Positions 16,413 to 24,278 of a stretch of DNA of 64,000 nucleotides are shown here, in pieces (the first letter of the stretch is position 1; every line of letters starts with the position of its first letter). The translations under genes and the position numbers were made by a program. The stretch is from Streptomyces sp. CB00455 (GTDB lineage Bacteria > Actinomycetota > Actinomycetes > Streptomycetales > Streptomycetaceae), in the NCBI RefSeq assembly GCF_001905445.1, contig NZ_LIVQ01000005.1, positions 62,001 through 126,000 of the forward strand. The letters run 5' to 3'. Under the pieces are notes generated by a model, which saw only the letters and a program-made list of their open reading frames with translations, was not told the DNA's origin and made no database searches.

Positions 16413-17096
16413 GTGACCCCAGCAGACCAGCCCGCGCCGCGGGGCGGCCCCCCGGCGGTTCCCTTCGCTGCGGCCTCCGCGGCCCTCGACGACATCCACC
16501 AGGCCCTGACCGCCGCTGCACGTGCGGCGGACGACGGGGGCGCTCCCCCGCTGCCCTCCTCCGGCGGGCCTGAGCGGGCCCTGGCGTCGCTGCTCCTCCT
16601 GCGCGAGATCCGCGAGCAGCTCGCCGGCTGGGAGAGCGGTCTCATCGAGACCGCCCGGAGCGCGGGCGCCAGCTGGGCCGATCTGGCCGGACCCCTGGGA
16701 GTCGCCAGCCGTCAGGCCGCCGAGCGCCGCTACCTGCGCCTGCGCCCGGGAGCCGCCGGGACGACGGGCGAGCAGCGCGTGCAGGCCACCCGGGATGTGC
16801 GGGCCGCCGACCGCAGCGTCACCTCCTGGGCCCGCGACAACGCGGCGGACCTGCGCCGGCTCGCCGGGCAGGTCACCTCGCTCAGCGATCTCCCCGCCGG
16901 TGCGCAGGCTTCCGTGGGCGATCTGAACCGGGCCCTGGCGGACAACGACGCCGCTCGCCTCGTGGGCCCCCTCGCAGATGCCCGGCCGCACCTGCGGCCC
17001 GAGGACGCCGAGCTCGCCGGCCGCATCGACGCCATGACCCGCCACACCGACCGGCTCCGCCGGGACAGCCACCACCAGCGCAATCCCGGCGACTGA
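16413..17096 (+). CDS. rheA: RheA-type heat-sensing repressor of hsp18
   Basis: 227 aa. Divergent from hsp18 with a consensus RheA operator between, which is the arrangement known from S. albus, where RheA senses temperature directly and represses hsp18. In the sequence, residues of about 65-105 (LIETARSAGASWADLAGPLG, VASRQAAERRYLR) form a plausible DNA-binding helical segment. The C-terminal 100 residues are helical and charged. I chose the GTG with GGGAG 6 nt upstream; another GTG two codons earlier overlaps that site. The identification rests mainly on context and operator. Confidence 0.85.
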   Translation: MTPADQPAPRGGPPAVPFAAASAALDDIHQALTAAARAADDGGAPPLPSSGGPERALASLLLLREIREQLAGWESGLIETARSAGASWADLAGPLGVASRQAAERRYLRLRPGAAGTTGEQRVQATRDVRAADRSVTSWARDNAADLRRLAGQVTSLSDLPAGAQASVGDLNRALADNDAARLVGPLADARPHLRPEDAELAGRIDAMTRHTDRLRRDSHHQRNPGD

Positions 17097-17109
17097 CGAC
17101 AGCGCGGGG

Positions 17110-17138
17110 CCGGCCCGGCGTGACCCGAGCCGGGCCGG
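17110..17138. terminator. Bidirectional terminator between rheA and the thiopeptide cluster
   Basis: A perfect 10-bp stem, CCGGCCCGGC / GCCGGGCCGG, with a 9-nt loop lies in the 92-bp gap of two convergent genes. It should insulate the cluster end. Confidence 0.7.
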
Positions 17139-17188
17139 ACCGGCGCGACCCGAGCCGCCTCCCGCCGGGGGCCGGCGCGTCGCGCCGT

Positions 17189-18925
17189 TCACCCCGTCGC
17201 GCCGCGTCCCAGCGGGAGGAGGTACTGCAGCGGCTGGTCGAGGTCGTCCAAGCCCAGGAGTTCGTGGGCGAGATCGTCGTGGAAGCCTCCCAGCGGGGTG
17301 CCGCCCAGGCCCAGGGCCGTGGCCGTCAGGAGCAGGGTCTGCGTCAGGTGGCCCGTCTCCAGCAGGGCCAGGCGCAGCGCGCGCAGCCCGTAGCGGCGGC
17401 GCAGCAGGCCGAGGTCCGCGTACACGGCCAGGACCAGCGGCGCCTCGTCGATGCCGATCCAGTCCGGGTCCGTCGCCGGGCGGGACAGGTAGGTGGACAG
17501 CGCCTTGATGTCCGGTACCGCCGGGGCCGGTCCGATGTGGCGCAGCGTCCGCCGTTCCGGTACGCAGTCGTAGGTCCCCGCCGGGAGTCCCGCCACGTCG
17601 AGGACCAGCAGCCGTACCCGGGCGGTGTACCGGGCGCCCGCACTGGGATGGGGGCGGTGGGCCAGGGTGCGGTGCGAGCCGTCCGCGAGGCGCTGCCGCG
17701 AACTGCCGCTCTCGGACAGGGAATGCCACAGCAGTGCGCCCAGTCCGCCGGCATCGAGCGGTCCGCGCAGTGCGCCGCGCACCGAGCGCCGCCGCGCCAG
17801 TACGGAGCCGAGCGTCACCTCGGGCAGCGGGTACGCGGGCAGGGCGGTCTCGGGCCCCGCCGGCTGCGGCACGGGCGCCAGGGGGCGCAGCGCCGTGTCC
17901 TCGTTGCGGCCGATCTGGAACTTGCTGCGCTCCATGTACTGGAGGTCGGGGGCCGTGTGTCCGTCCGGAAAGAACCCCTGCGGCCGGCCGCCTGTCTCCA
18001 GCAGGGTCCGGGCGGCCAGCCGGCACACGGCCCGCTCCTCGTCGGGGGTGACTCCCAGCCGGTTGAAGAGCATGTGCAGCTGCGAGGCCCAGACCCAGGC
18101 CCGCACCTCATCCCCCAAGCCCTCCCCCGTCTCCGGATCCGCCTCCCCCTCCGCGTGCCGCGCGCCTGCGGGTAGCGGCCCGTCCCCGGCGCGCAGCAGC
18201 TCGTCGCTCTCCCGGACCCGGGTCGCCCACTGCCCGGCCCACGGGGGCGCGGTGCCCGCGTCGAGCTGGTCCCGCAGGTCCTGGGCGCGCCGGGCGAGGC
18301 CGTCCCGCTGCGCCGCGTAGACGGAGTTGACCCTGGTGTGCACGGACGCGCCGGGCAGCAGCTCCACCTCGGTGACCCACCGCCAGCCGGCCGCGTGCCG
18401 GCGCAGCCAGCGCGCGCCGGTGAGCCGGTCCATGCCGAGTCCGTACACCGTCGCGTGGGCGAGGTCCGCGGCGAGGGCGAGCCGCGCCCCGCCGCCGTTC
18501 CCCTCGCGCAGCGCCCGCAGGGCCTGTGTCGCCACCTGCGTGGACGCGGCGAAGACCTCCTCGGCTACCGGCAGCGCCCGGGGGCCGCCGTAGCGGTGGG
18601 TCTCGGGTACGTACGCGACGGTGCGGACCTCCCCGTGGCGGGACGGCCAAGGCCCCGGCGACCGGGGCACCGCGGGCACCCCTTCGGCCATCCGCCGCAG
18701 CTCGCCCGGGAGGCGCGCGGCGGCCGGCGCGCTGAGGTCGCGCACTCGGATCCGCACGTGGGGGCCGCCGTCCCCGTACCGGATGAAGAACCACCGGGCG
18801 GCCTCGCCCGATGCGACCAGACCGTCGAGGAGCGGGGCGGCCGACCGGACCAGGAACGCGTCGGTGTCCTCGGTGGCGGAGTGCAGGAAGAGGTGGTGGC
18901 TGTGCCAGCCGCGGGTGGTCGTCAC
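17189..18925 (-). CDS. lazF: Thiopeptide elimination domain fused to azoline dehydrogenase (LazF-like)
   Basis: 578 aa, two enzymes in one chain. Residues 1 to about 330 are a thiopeptide-type biosynthesis / SpaB_C domain (HSHHLFLHSATEDTDAFLV, ARWFFIRYGDGGPHVRIRV, later WASQLHMLFNRLG), which removes tRNA-donated glutamate from Ser to leave dehydroalanine. Residues of about 370-575 are a SagB-type FMN nitroreductase domain (LARRRSVRGALRG, RPHPSAGAR, LLETGHLTQTLLLTATALGL), which oxidises azolines to thiazoles and oxazoles. This fusion is a hallmark of lactazole LazF; other thiopeptide clusters usually keep the two apart. GTG start with GAGG upstream. Last gene of the cluster, 76 nt after the YcaO gene. 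Confidence 0.92.
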   Translation of the reverse strand: MTTTRGWHSHHLFLHSATEDTDAFLVRSAAPLLDGLVASGEAARWFFIRYGDGGPHVRIRVRDLSAPAAARLPGELRRMAEGVPAVPRSPGPWPSRHGEVRTVAYVPETHRYGGPRALPVAEEVFAASTQVATQALRALREGNGGGARLALAADLAHATVYGLGMDRLTGARWLRRHAAGWRWVTEVELLPGASVHTRVNSVYAAQRDGLARRAQDLRDQLDAGTAPPWAGQWATRVRESDELLRAGDGPLPAGARHAEGEADPETGEGLGDEVRAWVWASQLHMLFNRLGVTPDEERAVCRLAARTLLETGGRPQGFFPDGHTAPDLQYMERSKFQIGRNEDTALRPLAPVPQPAGPETALPAYPLPEVTLGSVLARRRSVRGALRGPLDAGGLGALLWHSLSESGSSRQRLADGSHRTLAHRPHPSAGARYTARVRLLVLDVAGLPAGTYDCVPERRTLRHIGPAPAVPDIKALSTYLSRPATDPDWIGIDEAPLVLAVYADLGLLRRRYGLRALRLALLETGHLTQTLLLTATALGLGGTPLGGFHDDLAHELLGLDDLDQPLQYLLPLGRGATG

Positions 18926-19001
18926 GTCAGGTCCTCGTGGTGGGTCGGCGGGCGCCGGGAGCGGCCCGGGAGGGTCGGCCTGGGCGGGGGAGGCAGGGCC
19001 G

Positions 19002-21038
19002 TCAGGGGAAGGGGTGCGGGTGGAGGGCGAGGTCCTCGTAGACCAGCGGCCCGGGCGTGCGGCCCATGCGGTACGGGACCTCCAGCAGCCGCGGCAGGCC
19101 GCGGGTGCGGCGGTTGACGTGGCCGAAGGTCATGGGCAGCGAGCCCGGCACGACCGCCTTGACGCAGTGCAGGCCGAGCCGGTCGCGCAAACCGGGCTCG
19201 GTCTGGTCGACGGTGATCACCTCCAGGCCGGCCCGGGACAGCCGTTCCACGGTCTGCGTGAGCAGGGCGCCGAGGTCGGCCACCGGCTCGGGCGCCCCGG
19301 GCCAGGCCTGCGCGACCGGTACGCAGGGGGTGTCCGCGAAGAGGAACTCCAGGCGCGGGCCCGCCTCGGGCAGGGTGTTCAGCCCGACGTGGTCGTCCAG
19401 GGTCATCACCAGCTCGGGCCGGTCCAGCATCGGCCGCAGCCGCCCCGGATCGCGGGGGCGGCCCTCGGCGAGCGCGCGGTGGGGCGCCTCCAGCACGTTG
19501 GTGACGACCTCGGCGACCGCGGAACGGATGGCGGCGCGCGGGTCGTGGTGGGCTCCCGCCGCGAGGAACATCCGCGGCGCGTCCCGGTGGGAGCCCTCGT
19601 ACCGGCAGACCGCCACCACGGCCGGGACGGCGAAGTCGTTCGTCGCGTCCAGCAGCAGGAGCCGGTAGCCCGCCAGGGCCGCGCGGTCGGCGAGCGACGC
19701 CGTGACGAGGTCGTCGGGCGGCGGCTGGATGCGGCGCAGGGGTGTGGCCGCGTACCAGGCCATGAGGAAGGCGTCGCGCTCGGCCACCTCGAACAGGCCG
19801 TAGAGGGCCGCCTCTTCGGGGCTGTTCCCCAGTCCGCAGCCGTTCGAGGACTCGTAGACCACGCGCGGCCGGCCGGCGCCCGGCACGTCCCAGTACGCCA
19901 CGTGCTCGGGGAGGGCGGTCGTCCGCTGCCGGGTGAGGGACCAGCCGTGCACCCAGTCCAGCTCCAGGTCCGGGCTGTACGGGACGGTCGGCGAGGCCGG
20001 ATGCCCGTGGTGGGCGGGGTCGGGGAGGCCGAGGCGCCGCGGGTCGACCGCCCGGTCCGGCCCGAGGTCGGCGAAGGAGGCGCGCAGCCGGGTGCGGCGG
20101 CCGGTCGGGCGCATCCCCGCATACCGCTCCACGCCCTCGAACAGCGCGATCCGCTCGCTGTCGGCGAAGTCGGCGGCGCGGCCGTACCCGCCGTCGTCGA
20201 CGCGCCGGCCGTCCGTCACCAGCGCGGTGGTCAGGCAGAACGCCGAATCCTCGGACCGGGTCAGCCGGCGCACCGGGCCGAACCTCTCGTCGTACAGGGC
20301 CGCTCGCAACCGGTGCGGGGTGGTACGGGGGTTGGGGGTCCGGAGCACGTACGGGTCGGGGAGCGGGCGGGCCGCCGAGGGTATCGGGGGCGCGTCGGCC
20401 GGGGAGTCCGGCGGCAGGGGACGGCATACGGCGCAGCCTCCGACGGGGCGGATGCGGTGTGCGGACCACGTCCCGCGCCCCTGGTGCACGACGTACACGA
20501 CGGCTGTCGCCGACTGCCCGCCCGGGCGCGGCGCCCGGACCGGCGCCGGCTGCTCGTCCGGCGGCCGCGCCGCATCCTGCGCCGGCTCCTCGCCCTGCGC
20601 CGACTTCCCGTCCTGCGCCGGCTCCTCGTCCTGCAGCGGCTCGCCGTCCTCCAGCAGGTCCCGTACGAGGGCGCCGAGGGCCTCGGCCAGTGCGGGGCTC
20701 GGCACGCCGGCCAGCGCCAGCTTCGGGCTCTGCCAGGGCACCCGGCCGCCCGCCGTGGCGAGCCGTTGGTATTCGGCGCAGCACAGGCAGGCCGCCGCGC
20801 CGGGCCGCAGCACCGGCCCGACGACCGCGAGCGGCCCGTCGAAGCGCACCGGGACGAGGGTCACCGGGTGGCACAGGGCGTGCCGGCTGAGCTCCTCGGC
20901 GAGTCCCGGCGTCCACCGCGGCAGCAGGACCGCGGCCGGGCCGGCGGTGTGGGCCGTCGCGGACCCGGCGTCGAGCAGCGGCACGGGCAGGGCGCCGAGC
21001 GGCCCGGGCGAGGCGGGGTCCGTCGGTGCCGTGGTCAT
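19002..21038 (-). CDS. lazE: YcaO cyclodehydratase of the thiopeptide cluster (LazE-like)
   Basis: 678 aa. The N-terminal 230 residues carry paired cysteines CLCCAEYQ and GCAVCRPLP, a probable zinc site as in TOMM cyclodehydratases; an acidic Gln/Asp/Glu repeat (EEPAQD) lies between them. The YcaO domain follows from about residue 270: ERIALFEGVERYAGM, SSNGCGLGNSPEEAALYGLF, EVAERDAFLMAWYA, and the Pro-rich C-terminus ends HPHPFP. It uses ATP to form thiazolines and oxazolines from Cys and Ser of the precursor. It needs the RRE protein encoded just upstream to bind the leader; the two genes overlap by ATGA. Confidence 0.93.
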   Translation of the reverse strand: MTTAPTDPASPGPLGALPVPLLDAGSATAHTAGPAAVLLPRWTPGLAEELSRHALCHPVTLVPVRFDGPLAVVGPVLRPGAAACLCCAEYQRLATAGGRVPWQSPKLALAGVPSPALAEALGALVRDLLEDGEPLQDEEPAQDGKSAQGEEPAQDAARPPDEQPAPVRAPRPGGQSATAVVYVVHQGRGTWSAHRIRPVGGCAVCRPLPPDSPADAPPIPSAARPLPDPYVLRTPNPRTTPHRLRAALYDERFGPVRRLTRSEDSAFCLTTALVTDGRRVDDGGYGRAADFADSERIALFEGVERYAGMRPTGRRTRLRASFADLGPDRAVDPRRLGLPDPAHHGHPASPTVPYSPDLELDWVHGWSLTRQRTTALPEHVAYWDVPGAGRPRVVYESSNGCGLGNSPEEAALYGLFEVAERDAFLMAWYAATPLRRIQPPPDDLVTASLADRAALAGYRLLLLDATNDFAVPAVVAVCRYEGSHRDAPRMFLAAGAHHDPRAAIRSAVAEVVTNVLEAPHRALAEGRPRDPGRLRPMLDRPELVMTLDDHVGLNTLPEAGPRLEFLFADTPCVPVAQAWPGAPEPVADLGALLTQTVERLSRAGLEVITVDQTEPGLRDRLGLHCVKAVVPGSLPMTFGHVNRRTRGLPRLLEVPYRMGRTPGPLVYEDLALHPHPFP

Positions 21039-23104
21039 GGTGCTTCCCTTCCGGTGGGCAGGACGGTGAAGCCGAAGGCTTCGAGGTGCGCGACGAGTCC
21101 CCGGGTCCCGGCCGGTACCGGCACCGCGGTGCGGGGAGCCGGGCGGATCAGCCGGCCCAGCGCGTCCTGGAACGCCTCCTCCCGCACGGCGAGGTCGGCC
21201 AGCCAGCGGCCGGTCCATCCGCGGTCCTCCCATGCGGCCGTCCGCGCTCCGGCGGCGGCCAGCGGAGCGACGGCGCCGCCCGAGGGGCGTGTACGGCGGA
21301 GCGGAGGCCCCGCGACGGAGCCGGCGCCGCCGGCCGCGACCGAGGCCACGGCTGCCAGCGCGGCGAACGCGGCCGCGTCACCCGGCGTCGCCTCGACGGC
21401 CTCGCCGAGCACCGGGGGCACGGAGGACGCCGACGGCGCGGAAGGGCCCGGGGGCGCGGAAGGGGCCGGGGGCGCGGCGGACGCCGACGGCCGCCCCGCG
21501 CCCGGGGGCCGGTGCCGGTACCCCTGCCCCTCCTCGTGTCCGTGCCCCTGTCCGGACGCGTACGGGGCCGTCGGGCGGACCACGGCGTGGTAGACCTCCT
21601 CGCCCGGCACGGTCCGGAAGACCTCCAGCCGGGCGGGCACACCGAGACGGGTCGTGAGCGTCGTCCACCAGTGGCGGACCTGGGGGTGCCCGGACCAGCG
21701 CCGGGCGGCCACGGGCGTACGGCTCGCGGACGGCACGGAGGTGGCGGCCGCTTCGCGCAGGGCGCGGCCCCGGGCGTGCGCCGGATTCGCGCCGACGGTG
21801 AAACCCGCCCCGCCCAGGCGCAGTTCGGCCGCCCGGCAGAACACCTCCAGCCGAGCCAGGTCCAGGCGCGGTGCGCCGCCGACCAGGCGCCGGCGGGAAC
21901 CCGACCCCTCCGGCGGCTGTGGGAGTTCGCAGGTGGCGAGCGGCACCGGGAGCTGGCGCAGGTCCGCCGGGAGCGGCTCGGGCCATACCCCGCACCGCTC
22001 GTCGCCGAGGGCGCCCACGCGCCGCAGGGCTTCGCCGAGGGTGTCCGCCGGGGCGAGGTCCGCGCGCCGGTCGGTGTCGAGGCGCACGGGGCCCAGCCAG
22101 GTGCGGTAGTCGGCCCGCAGCGGGCGGGACTCCGCGAGGAGCACCGCGGGAAGGCCGGGCAGCAGCCGGCCGTCGTCGCCTTCGCCGGCCGGGTCGGGCA
22201 GCCCGGCCGCCGCACACAGCAAGCGGTGCGCCGCGGCGCCGGCGAGGAGGGACACGAACGCCGGGGGGCCGGCCGGTGGGCCGGGTCCCAGGCGTGCCTC
22301 CAGCGCGGCCGCCTCGGACCCGATCTGGGCCGGGCTGCCTGGTGCGGTGGCGTAGCCCGCGCCGCCGCACAGCCCGGCCGCGACCCCCCGGTCCGGTCCT
22401 CCGCCGTGCAGGTACAGCAGCACCCGGCCCTCGGGAAGGGACGGATCGGCGGCGTACGCGACGGGCAGCCCGCCCAGTGCCAACGCCCGGCCGGCGGCCC
22501 GGGCCAGCGGCCCGTCGGGGTCACCGGACACCACCCCGGCACGCGCCGTGGCGAGCGCCACCGCCGCGAGGGCGGGCCGCTCCGCCGTCGCACGCAGCCA
22601 CCGGGAGACCCGAGCGGCCCCTTCCGCGTGCCCGGCACGCGGTCCGCCCCCCAACGGCTGCCGCTCTTCGGCGTGGACCGGCTGCCCGGCCCGGCCCGCA
22701 CGACCCTCCTGCCCTGCGCGGACCGCCTGCTCCCCCCGGTCCGGATACACCGCCCGGTCCGGATGCACCGCCCGCTGGGGCGGCTCGGCCACGAGCAGGT
22801 CGTGCGCGTCCAATTGGGCCACGAGGGTCTCCACCGCCGCCCGCAGGGCCGACCCGGGCTCCATTCCGTCCAGCAGGGTGTCCAGCCCGCCCTCCCGCAG
22901 GGGCTCCTCCACGAGCTCCCACAGGGCGGGCAGGGCCGTGCTGCCCTCCAGCGTGACGCTGCCGCGGCGGCCGCGCAGGTGGAGTCCCGCCACCAGCGGG
23001 GTCACCGCGACGCCCGGCCGCAGCCGTCGTACGTCCCCCGGACCGGCCGTGCTCCCCGGCGCGGCTTGCGCGTCCCGCCCGGCAGGGCTGGTGGTGGCGG
23101 TCAT
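21035..23104 (-). CDS. lazD: RRE-containing ocin-ThiF-like leader-binding protein (LazD-like)
   Basis: 689 aa. Residues of about 25-110 (RRLRPGVAVTPLVAGLHLRG, then ALPALWELVEEPLREGG, then VAQLDAHDLLV) fit a RiPP recognition element, the winged-helix leader-binding unit. The middle is a degenerate ThiF/E1-like region, and the C-terminus has WTGRWLADLAVREEAFQDAL and VAHLEAFGFTVLPTG. In thiopeptide clusters this protein has no catalysis of its own; it delivers the precursor to the YcaO enzyme. The central part has low-complexity Ala/Pro stretches not expected in the fold (about residues 530-570). Starts by ATGA overlap with the pyridine synthase gene and ends by ATGA overlap with lazE. Confidence 0.88.
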   Translation of the reverse strand: MTATTSPAGRDAQAAPGSTAGPGDVRRLRPGVAVTPLVAGLHLRGRRGSVTLEGSTALPALWELVEEPLREGGLDTLLDGMEPGSALRAAVETLVAQLDAHDLLVAEPPQRAVHPDRAVYPDRGEQAVRAGQEGRAGRAGQPVHAEERQPLGGGPRAGHAEGAARVSRWLRATAERPALAAVALATARAGVVSGDPDGPLARAAGRALALGGLPVAYAADPSLPEGRVLLYLHGGGPDRGVAAGLCGGAGYATAPGSPAQIGSEAAALEARLGPGPPAGPPAFVSLLAGAAAHRLLCAAAGLPDPAGEGDDGRLLPGLPAVLLAESRPLRADYRTWLGPVRLDTDRRADLAPADTLGEALRRVGALGDERCGVWPEPLPADLRQLPVPLATCELPQPPEGSGSRRRLVGGAPRLDLARLEVFCRAAELRLGGAGFTVGANPAHARGRALREAAATSVPSASRTPVAARRWSGHPQVRHWWTTLTTRLGVPARLEVFRTVPGEEVYHAVVRPTAPYASGQGHGHEEGQGYRHRPPGAGRPSASAAPPAPSAPPGPSAPSASSVPPVLGEAVEATPGDAAAFAALAAVASVAAGGAGSVAGPPLRRTRPSGGAVAPLAAAGARTAAWEDRGWTGRWLADLAVREEAFQDALGRLIRPAPRTAVPVPAGTRGLVAHLEAFGFTVLPTGREAP

Positions 23105-24249
23105 GCCCGTGCCTCCACGGCGTCGATGACGGCGGCGATCTCCGCCCGCCAGTCGCATCCCGTCAGCCCGGGCACCGCGCGGACGACCAGGTGCGCGGCC
23201 AGGTACCGCTCCAGCGGACGGACGTCGCAGATGGCGAAGAGGCGGTACAGGGCGTTGGTGCAGGCCCGGTAGACGAGGTAGTCGGGGCGGCTCCACATCG
23301 TTCCCTGCGGGTCGGAGCGGCGCAGCAGGCGGTGGAACTCGCTGTACCGGGTGCGGACGTCCTGGTTCCAGCGCTCGGCCGCCGCGGCGTCCCCGGTCGC
23401 GGCGGCGCGCGAGCGGTACGCGAGCGGCGAACCGTGCAGATCCGCGCCGGCGTCGTAGCGGCTCTGCGCCAGCTGCCAGGCTCCCGCCGAGAAGTCCGCC
23501 CAGGCCCGCTCCCAGCCCCCCGCTCCCCCGTCGGCGATCCGCCCGACGATCGCGGTCACCGCGTCGCCCGCCCGCGCCCAGTGGTCCTCGAACCGCTCCC
23601 GCAGGCGCCCGTCCGGGTCGTCGTAGAGCAGGAAGTCCTCCAGGTGGGACACGTAGGAGAAGTGGCCGCCGGCCAGCCCCCCGGGGTGGGCGCGGGCGTG
23701 CGCGGCGAGCCCCGCCACCGCGAGCCGGAGCCGCGCCTGGGCGGTGTCCCCGTGGTCCCCGAGGAACGCGGTCCCGGCCCGCAGGGCCCCGAGCCCGGCC
23801 CGCAGCAGGTCATCGCGCAGGTCCGCGCCGTCGGCGCCGAGGAGTCCGAGCACCGGGGTGCGGTCGACGGCCTCGATGCGGACGGTGTTGTCCGGCACGA
23901 CGGGTCCGTAGGGCGGGGCGATGAGTTCGGCGCGCCCGGTTTCGGCCGCCCGTTCCAGCAGCTCGGCTTCGGTCAGGTCGCTGCGGGAGGGGTGTGCGCC
24001 GATCCAGGCGCGGATCCGGGAGGCGGCGGACCGGGCGGCGGCTTCCGTCCGCGCCGGCGGGCCTTGGAGTCGCAGCCGCAGGTGGGGGCCGTGCAACCAG
24101 TGCCGTTCGATGTGGACGGCCAGCCCCTGCGCCGCGCAGGACGCGGCGAGCGGCAGCAGCACCTCCCGCAACAGCGCGGCCTTGACGGGCTGGTGGTAGT
24201 AGGCGACCACATCACGGGCACCGCTGTCCTGGGGAGGCACGGCCGGCAC
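23101..24249 (-). CDS. lazC: Pyridine synthase, aza-[4+2] cyclase (LazC-like)
   Basis: 382 aa, close to known pyridine synthases. The N-terminus is DVVAYYHQPVKAALLREVLL, followed by HIERHWLHGPHLRLRLQ, a pattern shared with the SpaB_C / thiopeptide-type domain. The later part (FSYVSHLEDFLLYDDPDGR, SRPDYLVYRACTNALYRLF) fits TbtD/LazC. It joins two dehydroalanines of the core to form the six-membered ring, ejecting the leader and closing the macrocycle. I chose the GTG with AGGAAAGG just before it, 30 nt after lazB; a GTG 33 nt upstream (end coordinate 24282) would instead give a GTGA overlap with lazB. Confidence 0.9.
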   Translation of the reverse strand: MPAVPPQDSGARDVVAYYHQPVKAALLREVLLPLAASCAAQGLAVHIERHWLHGPHLRLRLQGPPARTEAAARSAASRIRAWIGAHPSRSDLTEAELLERAAETGRAELIAPPYGPVVPDNTVRIEAVDRTPVLGLLGADGADLRDDLLRAGLGALRAGTAFLGDHGDTAQARLRLAVAGLAAHARAHPGGLAGGHFSYVSHLEDFLLYDDPDGRLRERFEDHWARAGDAVTAIVGRIADGGAGGWERAWADFSAGAWQLAQSRYDAGADLHGSPLAYRSRAAATGDAAAAERWNQDVRTRYSEFHRLLRRSDPQGTMWSRPDYLVYRACTNALYRLFAICDVRPLERYLAAHLVVRAVPGLTGCDWRAEIAAVIDAVEARA

Positions 24250-24278
24250 GGTCCTTTCCTCTGTCGTGCGGGGTCCGG

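Noticed and set aside
17097..17188. Possible extra biosynthetic gene or exporter at the end of the thiopeptide cluster
   Set aside because: Only 92 bp with a bidirectional terminator; the next gene is rheA, unrelated.
18621..21593. A 990-residue plus-strand open frame opposite lazE and lazF
   Set aside because: Shadow of the YcaO and LazF-like genes; those have catalytic motifs and chained overlaps.
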